From: a virus
Virus record (IMG/VR): IMGVR_UViG_3300042874_000097
Location: 1-20,839 of that record
Length of the DNA stretch: 20,839 nucleotides
Direction: 5' to 3' (one strand)
Of the stretch, positions 7,043-15,500 are shown piece by piece (within the stretch, counting starts at the first letter, position 1; each line of letters opens with the position of its first letter). The notes under the pieces are model-generated. The model was not told where the DNA came from and made no database searches. It saw nothing but the letters and a program-made list of their open reading frames with translations. A program made the position numbers and the translations under genes.

Positions 7043-8352
7043 GCCTTCGATCCCTCGTCGACAAGCTACTTGGTAAGGACGGCAAATACACACCGATGAC
7101 ACCGAGCGGGAGCAAGGGCCGCGTTCGGGAATCGTTTGTCATGACGTCGCCCGCGTTGGACACGTTCACCCCGAAATGGGCGGGCGACGATCGCAGTAAA
7201 GAGAAAATGCTCGGTATGTTTCAGTACGCCCGGATCAAGGGCACCGTCGTGCAGGATCTCGGCGAGGGGTCGGTGTCGTACCCGTTGACCTTGTATTTTG
7301 ACGGGCCGGATCATGATCTCGAAGCGCAGCGATTCTGGCAGGCGTGTAGTCAGTCGGGCGTGTGGGATATCATGCACCCGACGAAGGGCTTCGTCGGTCT
7401 GCAGTTGATGCGCGTTTCGGAACAGATCCAGCCGGTGAAGGCGTCCAATCAAACAACGTTTACGACCGAGTGGATCGAACCGATCGACCCGGTAACGCTG
7501 AAAACCGTTGCGCAAATGGCCGCCGAGGCGGGCATGAAGTTGAACGAATTTAACGACGTCGCGGCGTCGGAGTTCGCGGGGAAAATCAGCGCGGGATCGC
7601 TCGCGGAGCGTATGAAGATCGCGGCGGTCGTTGGCAAGGTTACGGGCGCAATGGACAAGACGCTCGGGCCGATCGCCGAGGCGGTTGTGGGTATCAATGA
7701 AGCGTTTGACGCCGTGTTGCGTGGTGTGCAGGATGTACTCAGCGCTACGATTCTTGACCCGTTGGCGCTCGCTTCGCAAATTCAGATGTTGGCGCAGTTG
7801 CCGATGTTGGCAACGCAGGACATACGCGGTCGGTTGTCCGCCTACAACGATCTCTGTGTGGAGATATTCGGGATCGAGCTGGACGACATCAACGGCGCGG
7901 CGGTGCGCGAGTTGTCCCTGAACGCAATCACGGGCGGCCTGTCACGTATCGCCACGACCGGAACGGACGACCCGGCGGCGGGAGGTTCGGCGTTGCGTTC
8001 CAAGGCGCAGGTGGTCAACGCGATCGAAACGATCGACGCCCAGTACGCGGCGATCCTGACGCAGCTCGACACGGACGCGGTACAGCTCCCCCCGTTCCCT
8101 TCGCAGGTGACGACGTTCACGCCGGGGCTGTTGTTGATCGGGCTCGGCATCCGGTACATGTTGGACGCGTTTTACAATCTGCGGATCGAAAAAGTGTTTA
8201 TCCTCGACGTGCCCTCCACGCCGATCCGCCTCGCGGTCGAGAACTACGGCAACGCCGAGGCGGGGTTGGGTCTGTTGATACAGTCGAACGCGCTCAAGGG
8301 CGACCGGTTGATCTGGCTGCCCGCTGGCACGGAGGTCGTGATCTATGCCTAA
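7039..8352 (+). CDS. Mu gpN-like tail/DNA-circularisation family protein
   Basis: A 437-residue protein whose N-terminal 150 residues fit the 'DNA circularisation protein N-terminus' family that includes Mu gpN: RESFVMTSPALDTFTPKW, then VSYPLTLYFDGPDHDLEAQRFW and VWDIMHPTKGFVGLQLM. In Mu this protein sits at the baseplate between the tape measure and the hub; the name comes from an early claim about an SfV homologue. The middle is mainly helical, including long amphipathic segments at about residues 200-270. It starts in an ATGA overlap with the tape measure and its end overlaps the hub gene by eight bases, so the three are translationally linked. The role is assembly or structure of the central baseplate. 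Confidence 0.87.
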   Translation: MSLRSLVDKLLGKDGKYTPMTPSGSKGRVRESFVMTSPALDTFTPKWAGDDRSKEKMLGMFQYARIKGTVVQDLGEGSVSYPLTLYFDGPDHDLEAQRFWQACSQSGVWDIMHPTKGFVGLQLMRVSEQIQPVKASNQTTFTTEWIEPIDPVTLKTVAQMAAEAGMKLNEFNDVAASEFAGKISAGSLAERMKIAAVVGKVTGAMDKTLGPIAEAVVGINEAFDAVLRGVQDVLSATILDPLALASQIQMLAQLPMLATQDIRGRLSAYNDLCVEIFGIELDDINGAAVRELSLNAITGGLSRIATTGTDDPAAGGSALRSKAQVVNAIETIDAQYAAILTQLDTDAVQLPPFPSQVTTFTPGLLLIGLGIRYMLDAFYNLRIEKVFILDVPSTPIRLAVENYGNAEAGLGLLIQSNALKGDRLIWLPAGTEVVIYA

Positions 8353-9580
8353 GCCCACCCCGGGCACGATGTACACCATCGTTCGCGGTGACACGCTGTG
8401 GGGCATCTCCGCCCGGGCGTATGGAAGGCCGTTGAAATGGAAAGACATCTGGCAAGCGAATTCAACGGTTCTCCGGTCGGGCGATCCGAATCTGATATTC
8501 CCGGGCGAAGTGATTTTTATCCCCGGCGACGTTGTGATCGAAGACGCGAAGCCGGATCTGTCGCTCGACTTGCGCGATCGCGATCCGTACGACTTCGAGA
8601 TCGTCATCGGTGGGAAGGAAACGCCCGTCGAGTCAGCAAACGTGACTCTCACTATGGACACGTTCGCGGACGGGTGGACGGCATCGCTTGCGGATGACCC
8701 GGACAACCCGGTGTTTAAACCGTACGCATACCCCGAGGCGCTCGTGTACATGGGCGGCCGGCGGGTGATCACGGGTCTCCTGTACAGCGTCGAGCCGTCA
8801 CTTGACAGCAGCGGCGCGCGTGTAGCGTTGGAGGGGTGGAGCCGCACGGCTGACCTTGTGGACTCGACGATCAAGGCACCGTACGAAGTGAGCAACGCCA
8901 CCCTGGAGCAACGCGCCCGGGCGTTGATCGAACCGCTCGGGGTGCCCGTTGTGTGGTCATCAAAGGACAACACGAAATTTAAACGGATCAAAGCGCAGCG
9001 GTCGGATCAGATTTTCTCACATCTTGACAAGCTCGCGGAACAACGCGGCGTTTGTTTGAGCTGCACCCGGGACGGCAAGGCGCAGTTTCACGATCCCGCA
9101 ACCTCCGGCACGATCGGAACGATCGCCGAAGGTACCGCAACGCTTGAAACCCTGCGGACGAAATTCGACGGGCGGAAACGTTTCAACGTTTACACCGCGT
9201 TTGGCGCGGGGCCGAAAAAAAATGTTTCCGGCGTTGCGAAAGACGACAACGTCCCGCGCTCGCGGATGACCACGTTTCAAGCGGACGACACGACCGATGG
9301 GGACGTTGGGGCGGCGGCGGAGTACCAACGGAATCAGGCGATCCGCGACGCGCTCACAATAACGCTCCCGGTCGGCGGGTGGTACGGCCCCGACGGGAAG
9401 TTGTGGACACCCGGGACGATCGTCACGGTGATCTCGCGCACGTTGCGACTCCCCAAAGGGTTTGACTTCCTGATCCGTAAAGTTGATTTTACGTGGTCGA
9501 AGGACAAGGCCAGCGCGACGATCGACATTGTACCCCCGTCCGTGTTCACACGCGGGGCGCTTGTGGATCCGTGGGCGTAG
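8345..9580 (+). CDS. Baseplate hub protein (Mu gpP / T4 gp27 type) with N-terminal LysM domain
   Basis: A 411-residue protein with two parts. Residues 9-60 are a clear LysM domain: YTIVRGDTLWGISARAYG, then KDIWQAN and a PGEVIFIPG end. LysM binds peptidoglycan GlcNAc units, and in P2-type phages a separate LysM protein (gpX) is made. The rest (about 65-411) is of the gpP/gpD hub type: DPYDFEIVIGGKETPVESANV, a segment with YSVEPSLDSSGARVALEGWSR and a C-terminal strand-rich ending ASATIDIVPPSVF. GGAGG at 8331-8335 lies nine bases before the ATG. It ends in TAG, the only amber stop on the + strand, and the following spike gene is in the same frame. Confidence 0.88.
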   Translation: MPKPTPGTMYTIVRGDTLWGISARAYGRPLKWKDIWQANSTVLRSGDPNLIFPGEVIFIPGDVVIEDAKPDLSLDLRDRDPYDFEIVIGGKETPVESANVTLTMDTFADGWTASLADDPDNPVFKPYAYPEALVYMGGRRVITGLLYSVEPSLDSSGARVALEGWSRTADLVDSTIKAPYEVSNATLEQRARALIEPLGVPVVWSSKDNTKFKRIKAQRSDQIFSHLDKLAEQRGVCLSCTRDGKAQFHDPATSGTIGTIAEGTATLETLRTKFDGRKRFNVYTAFGAGPKKNVSGVAKDDNVPRSRMTTFQADDTTDGDVGAAAEYQRNQAIRDALTITLPVGGWYGPDGKLWTPGTIVTVISRTLRLPKGFDFLIRKVDFTWSKDKASATIDIVPPSVFTRGALVDPWA

Positions 9581-9595
9581 TGGTACCATGTAGCC

Positions 9596-10132
9596 ATGCT
9601 GGAAACCGGAACCATAACGGGCCGCGCGATATCACAGAATAAGGACGCTGAACGCCCGACCGTAATGCTGCAAGTAGTAGTGTCCGGGCCAGATGACGTA
9701 CAATCAGTAGAGCTGCAGTCGTTCGCGGGTGAAGATTACCAGCCCCCGGACGGGTCGCGCGTTTTTATCGCGGACGTGTCCGACACGTTCCGCGTGGCGA
9801 TCGTTGTAGACGACGGGATCGAACCCGCCGCCGATCTTGAGCAGGGCGAGCGCGAGCTATACAGCAGCGACGCGGGCACGCGCGAGGCAATGATCCGTTT
9901 GCGTAAAGACGGAACGATCCGCGTCAACGGAGGCGACGGTACGGCGGTCGAATACGCGCGGATGAAAACCGCGTTTGACGATCTCGTTACCGCGTTGAAC
10001 GACGTGGTCACATACATAAACAGTCACACGCACGCCGTGGCGGGCACAGTGGCAAACGCGCCCGTTCCGCCCCTTGCGCCCGTGTCGGTCGACATGTCCC
10101 CCGCCGAGTCGGCGACTGTGGTGATCCCATGA
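9596..10132 (+). CDS. Baseplate central spike protein (Mu gp45 / P2 gpV type)
   Basis: A 178-residue membrane-piercing spike. The N-terminal 95 residues suit the OB-fold (VMLQVVVSGPDDVQSVELQ, then EDYQPPDGSRVFIADVSD). The segment AMIRLRKDGTIRVNGGDGTAVEY is the start of a triple-stranded beta-helix, followed by a helix FDDLVTALNDVVTYINSH. The His-x-His pair at about residues 144 and 146 with a Gly/Pro-rich tail is typical of these spikes; in P2 gpV and related proteins such histidines hold an iron ion at the apex. No Shine-Dalgarno is visible before ATG 9596. The frame is the same as that of the hub, separated from it only by TAG and five codons. The end overlaps the next ATG (ATGA). Confidence 0.9.
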   Translation: MLETGTITGRAISQNKDAERPTVMLQVVVSGPDDVQSVELQSFAGEDYQPPDGSRVFIADVSDTFRVAIVVDDGIEPAADLEQGERELYSSDAGTREAMIRLRKDGTIRVNGGDGTAVEYARMKTAFDDLVTALNDVVTYINSHTHAVAGTVANAPVPPLAPVSVDMSPAESATVVIP

Positions 10133-10566
10133 GTTACGAGGGCGATCCGAAAATCTATATCACAGCGAACGGCGCTGACATGTCGTTCCGTGACGGCCAA
10201 CCTGTAATGGATCGCGGCCTTGAAAACGCCGTTGTTCTGTCGCTGCACTCCCGGGCGTGGTTTGGCAATTTGTTTTTACGCGAGGCGTCGCAGAAATTGA
10301 ACGGCCGGTTTGAACCGACCGCCGAAGGCCCGATCACGTTGTCCAATCTCGCGAACATCGAGAACGCGGCGCAGACGGATCTCGCGTGGATGGTAGAAAC
10401 GGGCGTCGCGTCGCGGGTACGCACGGCAACGGAAAACAACACAGGCGTTTCAACACGTACGGTCGTTGCGGTATCCCCGCCCGGTGCGGACGTGTTTACT
10501 CTCGTAGCCACTCGGCACGGGGCTAACTGGATTTCGCAGGCGTTCGATCCTGCAAGCGCGGAGTGA
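10129..10566 (+). CDS. Baseplate wedge protein, Mu gp46 family
   Basis: A 145-residue protein of the GP46 family, functionally like T4 gp25: it links the hub to the wedges and starts the sheath. Visible family features are DRGLENAVVLSLHSRAWFGN near residues 27-46, an LREASQKL helix and LSNLANIENAAQTDLAWMVETGVASRV, where a helix packs before the conserved strand. It has the gp46 length and lies between spike and baseplate J, as in Mu. It starts in an ATGA overlap with the spike gene and is one base from the next gene, so it is almost certainly translated by coupling. Confidence 0.88.
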   Translation: MSYEGDPKIYITANGADMSFRDGQPVMDRGLENAVVLSLHSRAWFGNLFLREASQKLNGRFEPTAEGPITLSNLANIENAAQTDLAWMVETGVASRVRTATENNTGVSTRTVVAVSPPGADVFTLVATRHGANWISQAFDPASAE

Positions 10567-10567
10567 C

Positions 10568-11716
10568 ATGACGCAGCCGACGACACAGGAATTGATTGAC
10601 CAGAATTTGACCGCGTTGGAAACGGCGCTTGGGCAGACTTCGCCCCTGAATGACAAGGCTTTTCTTCGAGTGCTGTCCGTGCTCATGGGGATGAATCAAA
10701 CCCAGCTTTACAAGTACGGGGTTGAACGCGCCGCGCAAACGTTGGCGCTCACGGCGACCGAGGACGATCTCGACACGATCGGCAGGAACTACGGCGTCAC
10801 GCGCAAGCCCGCCGGATCGGCGCGGTTCTCCGCGTCCACCACGGGATCGAACGGCGTTGTGATCAACTCGTCGGCGGTGTACGTGGGCGACTTGAACGGA
10901 GCGCAGTATGTTCCCGACGCACCGGTAACGATCGCGGGTGGCGTCGCAACGTTGGCGCTCACGGCGATACAGCAGGGCGTCGCGGGAAATCTGTCCGTAG
11001 GCGCAACGCTCACGATCGGATCGCAGGTTGCAGGCGTGGCAGCAGCGGCGATCGTGACAGTAATCACGGCGCTCGGTACCGATCGCGAGAGGGATGACGA
11101 CTACCGGACGCGCGTGCTGGATGAGGTCCGCACCGTTGGCGGGGGGTCAAATTCTGCTGACTATCGGCGGTGGGCGCAGGAAGTCGCGGGCGTGCAGCGG
11201 GCGTACCCGTATGCAGGCGCGATCCCCGGCGATCGGATCGTGTACGTGCAGTGCACAACCGATCTTGACCCGGACGGCATCGCGCCGCCGGCGTTGCTCG
11301 ACGCGGTGCGTGTGTCTATCACGACCGACCCGTTGACCGGGCAAGACCGGCAGGCGCTCGGGTCGGTAGATTCGGCGCTTGACGTGGAAGCGATTACCTG
11401 CACGGCGTTGGTCTATGAGGTACGCGGGCTGACGATACCCGGCACGCTCGCCCCGGACGCTATGGCTGCGCTTGAGGTCGCGCTTGCGGATTACACTGCA
11501 ACGTGTCGGCCGTTTGTAGATGGGCTCGACAGCGAAGTAGATCGCAATGACGTGGTAACATCCGTCTCGGCGGGAGCCGCGGTTAACGACGTGCTCCGCA
11601 ACTTCGGCGGGTTCGCGGCGTCCATTGGCGTCGGTATCATCGTGGGATCATATCTCAACAGTTATCAGCTTGACCCCGGCGAGCTCGTCAAGGTCGGACT
11701 GGTGCGGTATGTCTGA
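10568..11716 (+). CDS. Baseplate J-like protein (Mu gp47, T4 gp6 type)
   Basis: A 382-residue wedge protein that with gp46 and gp48 forms the baseplate rim. Signs of the family are the N-terminal helical part (LRVLSVLMGMNQTQLYKYGVERAAQ, then DLDTIGRNYGVTR), a middle beta-rich insert with GVATLALTAIQQGVAGNLSVGATL, and the conserved DDDYRTRVLDEVRTVGGGSNSADYRRWAQEVAGV block at about residues 177-210, which is the most diagnostic part. A YPYAGAIPGDRIVYV segment follows, as is typical. The start is one base after the gp46-like stop, and the end overlaps the next start by eight bases. Confidence 0.92.
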   Translation: MTQPTTQELIDQNLTALETALGQTSPLNDKAFLRVLSVLMGMNQTQLYKYGVERAAQTLALTATEDDLDTIGRNYGVTRKPAGSARFSASTTGSNGVVINSSAVYVGDLNGAQYVPDAPVTIAGGVATLALTAIQQGVAGNLSVGATLTIGSQVAGVAAAAIVTVITALGTDRERDDDYRTRVLDEVRTVGGGSNSADYRRWAQEVAGVQRAYPYAGAIPGDRIVYVQCTTDLDPDGIAPPALLDAVRVSITTDPLTGQDRQALGSVDSALDVEAITCTALVYEVRGLTIPGTLAPDAMAALEVALADYTATCRPFVDGLDSEVDRNDVVTSVSAGAAVNDVLRNFGGFAASIGVGIIVGSYLNSYQLDPGELVKVGLVRYV

Positions 11717-12563
11717 CAGTTTATCACGCCGCGCGTATGACGCGAACCTCCCCGACGGGGCGGCGTGGATCATTGCGCCCTCCGGCGACATGGACAAGTT
11801 GTTTGACGGCATCGCGGCGGGAGAGGATCTCGCGATCGATAATTTGCGCGGGTTGTCCGATACGCGCGACCCGTGGAAAACCACGGACATCGTGACCCTT
11901 GAGCGCGAGTACGGCATGCTTCCCGATCCGAGCCTGACCGACGCGCAACGGCGCGCCAGGGTCGCGGCGCTCGCATACGCCCCGAAGGGCACGGGGTCAC
12001 GGTCGTATCTACAGGCGCGTCTCCACGAGGCGGGATTTACAAATCTGTTTGTTTACGACAACTCGCCGAACGTTGATCCGGATCACCTCGTGGGCGCGCG
12101 TTATCACGCAATGTGTGGATTCGAAACGTCGGTGTGTGGCAATGAGGCGGCACTGTGTGGCGGTTGGGGGGGTGGCGAGTATATCGCTAACGGGGATCGA
12201 TGGTCGCGCAACATCGCATGGACGACCGCTTGCGGCCTCGCTGAATCCGTGTGTGGATACTATGAGGCAACATGCGGCGCGTTTATCGAATCGCGTGATT
12301 TGATCACACCCGACCCTCCCCCGGCAGGAACGTGGAACTTTGTATTTTTCATCGGCGGTGCGGTAATCCGTGACGGCCTCGGCGCGATCATCGAGATCGA
12401 ACAGATAACGATCCCGGAGAATCTGCGGGCGTTGTTTGTGACAGTAGTCACCCGCCACAAACCGCTTTATACGTGGGCCGCGTGCGCGGTCGAGTGGGCC
12501 CCTGTTGAACCGTGGACGGGATATGGATATTTCCCGTACGGCAACAGCGCCTATGGATTGTAA
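11709..12563 (+). CDS. Baseplate wedge protein, Mu gp48/DUF2313-like, with duplicated cysteine array
   Basis: A 284-residue protein in the gp48 position, where Mu and relatives have the DUF2313 protein joining wedge to fibre. The start is ATG 11709, eight bases inside the J gene; the frame is open further upstream, to about 11625, but those starts would lie deep in the J gene. The N-terminal part (LPDGAAWIIAPSGDMDKLFDGIA, RDPWKTTDIVTLEREYG) is like DUF2313, and 'RHKPLYTWAACAVEW' near the end is like the family's RHKPxHT ending. In between are two copies of a CGx5CGx5CG array: Cys 136/143/150 and Cys 175/182/189, each with seven-residue spacing. I do not know this array from the family. Confidence 0.85.
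   Translation: MSDSLSRRAYDANLPDGAAWIIAPSGDMDKLFDGIAAGEDLAIDNLRGLSDTRDPWKTTDIVTLEREYGMLPDPSLTDAQRRARVAALAYAPKGTGSRSYLQARLHEAGFTNLFVYDNSPNVDPDHLVGARYHAMCGFETSVCGNEAALCGGWGGGEYIANGDRWSRNIAWTTACGLAESVCGYYEATCGAFIESRDLITPDPPPAGTWNFVFFIGGAVIRDGLGAIIEIEQITIPENLRALFVTVVTRHKPLYTWAACAVEWAPVEPWTGYGYFPYGNSAYGL
12111..12278 (+). repeat. Duplicated heptad cysteine array within the gp48-like protein
   Basis: Two copies of a short protein repeat, at 12111-12161 and 12228-12278. The first reads MCGFETSVCGNEAALCG and the second ACGLAESVCGYYEATCG. They share CG at positions 2, 9 and 16, SV before the second CG and a small residue two before the third. The offset between copies is 39 residues, with GG-rich and Trp-rich sequence between. 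Identity is clear in protein but the bases differ (TGT in the first copy, TGC/TGT/TGC in the second), so the duplication is old or is held by selection on the protein. Confidence 0.8.
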
Positions 12564-12572
12564 GGAGTAGAA

Positions 12573-15500
12573 ATGCCCGAGCCGCAGACATACACAACTA
12601 ATTTTGCATGGCGCATCGTGCGCAAAGCGTTGTCCCGTTTGGACGTGCGCGACTGGTTCGCCGAGCAGACCACGTTTGCGAATGACATCGACGCGACCGT
12701 GAAAGTCGTGAAGGACACAGCAGACGTGGCCGCGGCGGCGGTTGCGGCGGGGATGGGCATCGGTGATCAGGTCACGATCATTGGGGGCGGGACGGTTGCG
12801 GATCCGTTGGTTGCGGTACAGCAGGATCTGCAGTCCGTACTGGAGACCGGATCCACGGCGACGATTGAGACTGACATTGAAGTGGCGGTTGAAAAAGACG
12901 CGCCGTTGTCCGGAATCAACAATCCGATCCATGTGCATGAACGAATCAGAAACACTGCAACGCTCGGAGTCACTGAAAAAGCGGTACAGATGCGGCGACG
13001 TGCCGAGGGTACAGGCGGAACCAGTTACGCAGAGAGCAATCAGACCGCGTCGGAGTCTGACAGCGCGCGTGATTTTATCAGTGACATTGCGGCGGTGGAT
13101 GTGCAGACAGCGCGCGTCCGGTGTCGGGTGGTTAATGGAGAAGCGCAGATTGTTGAGAGCGCACAAGTAAAGAATGTGGCGCTGAACGGCGACCAGACGG
13201 TTGCTCTTGAAAAAGACCTGCTCCTCGGCACCGTGACCGACACTGAAACCGTGAAGAACATCGGTGTGGGCGCGACGCTGCTGGACGAATCAGGTGCCTC
13301 TAAAATCGTTATCGTCGAGAGCGACAACAACGGCACCGGGGAGGGTCCGCTCGGTCGCGTGACTGTTCGCCAAGAGGCGTCGAACATCGCAGGGGGATCA
13401 TCATCGTCTGAATTCAGCATTGACTTTTTCTCCGGCGGCATTGAGAAGACTGTTGTGAGCAGCGGTGACGATGAGGGCGAAACCTTCCATGAGATCGAAG
13501 CTGACCGCGTAACCCTAAATGGTACTCAGATCGAAATTGAAACGCAGGTAAACGGGATTGAAGTTTATCCGACAATCGGAACAACTGAAACTGTTTACGG
13601 GCCCGAATTGGTAGTCAATCCAACTTTTGAATCTGGCGTTACTGGATGGCTGGCTCAATCAGGGGCGGTGTTGTCATGGCGCGAAGGTGGCCTGATGCGC
13701 ATTGCATATGGTGGAACCAATGACCCATATGCTACACAGTCACCGCTCGCAGCCGGACAGCAGTATATAGCAGAATTGAGAGTCAGAAGCGGCGGGACTA
13801 TGACTCCGCGCCTGATCGACCTGATGTCGGTTGTCTGGACTGGAACCACCGCTACAACGTGGCAACGCGCTACTGTTATATTCACTGCGGCGGGCGCGGG
13901 CGTAGCATTTCAGGGCGTCGGATCTTCGGGCTACATCGAAGTGGATTTGATTTCAGTGCGCAAGGTTTTGACGGCGAATATAACTGACCGGTCGCTTACT
14001 GAATCCGTATACCAGAACGCGCTCAGATATTCGGAAGACCTTTCAAATGCCGCATGGGTCACTACAGCGACAAATAAACTTCCCGGCGTGGGATTTTTTT
14101 CACCCATCAGAAAACTGGACGGGGCGCTTGTGGAGTATCAGGCAATTGCGGCGACAGCAGTCTCCGCAATGCACACAATCGAGCAGACTTTCACCGACAT
14201 CGGCGTTCCGTCGGTATTCCGCATGGCGCTGCGTCCCGGCCGGTCTACATGGGCATTTATTTCCGTGTCGGCTCCGGTGTTTCAGGGGTTTTATTTTGAT
14301 CTTGTGAATGCGGTTGTCGGTACGAAATCAGCGATTACTGATGCTGATATTCGGGTTTCAAAAATCGGTTTCGACGTTCTTTTGTCGGTGAAGTTCACCG
14401 GATCCACAGGCTCGAAAGTTTTGCAGATTGCTCCTGCATTCGGTGACGCGCTGATCAATGTAACCGGCGACGGGGTGACCCCTGAATTGTACCTTGCGGC
14501 TCCGCAGGTTTATTCCGGCGCAGTCGGCGACGGCACCCGGTACGCTACCAGCGTCTCGACGGCTATCGCATCGAGACAGGTTTTCTGTTCTACTCTCGAC
14601 CAGCGTCAAAAATGGGATTCAGGACTTCTGCAACGCACCGACGCGCAACGCGGCAAGGGCAGCGCGGACGGATGGGAAGTGCCGACGCCTACCGGAAGTT
14701 ATTTCCCGACCATGAGCATTGACGAAACGCTCACGGGTAACGGGGTTTCAACTTCTTATGGTGTGGCAAAAGAGGTCATCGCGTGCCTCGGAGACTCAAT
14801 AACAGACGGCCTGAACAACGGTTATCCGGAGCGTCTGAACGCGGTGTTTCCATATCGAAATATGATCAACTACGGCGTGTCCGGGGCAAGCACGGCGCAG
14901 ATGATCGCGAACGATACGCTCACTACCGAGCTTGTGCAGTTGCTTCCGGCTATCGGGCGGCTGTATTGGGATTTCAAGAGCGCGCTGCTTTTCCCGTTTA
15001 CCGCGATTAACTCTGCAGTGTTGTCCATTGCATCCAGCAAACTGAGGGTTACGCAAGGCGCGGCGGCTTCCCCGTCGGCGCAGCTCCGGATAATGAACGT
15101 CGGACAGCGGGTTAAAATCAGCGGCACGGCGTACGGCGACGGAACGGCGGCACCTTCAGTCGTGTCTTCTGCGTACGGCGCATTGTGGACTGGTACCAGC
15201 TCAACCGGCGCTCAGACATTTTCTGTCTATTTGACTTCTACGGTTTACGGCGAAGGGATACAGTTTGCTGTCACGGGCGGAAGCGCTGCAAACTATATTG
15301 AGGTCGCTGGTTTGACTATTGAATTGAATACAATGCCAAGCCCGAAACCTTCGACCCTTATCGCCATGTCCGGGGTTAATGACATCGCGGATTTGACGAC
15401 GCTTGCCGACATCAAAACACATCAGGATTTTATCAGCAGACAGGCACAGCAGCAGGGCATCCGCGCGGTATGGATGAACATCACGCCGGTTGACGCATAT

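Noticed and set aside
7942-8991. Long minus-strand open frame (349 codons) across gpN-like and LysM-hub genes
   Set aside because: It is antisense to the recognisable LysM and hub sequence; the translation has no domain pattern. The same reasoning applies to minus-strand frames at 4163-4945 and 2451-3272.
11625-11708. Upstream start for the gp48-like gene
   Set aside because: It would extend the overlap with the J gene to over 90 bases; ATG 11709 gives the eight-base overlap seen elsewhere and a protein start typical of the family.
12009-13166. Long minus-strand open frame (385 codons) across the gp48-like and fibre genes
   Set aside because: It lies opposite two well-supported + strand genes, has a Arg/His/Cys-rich composition typical of antisense frames in GC-rich DNA and no ribosome-binding site or motif.
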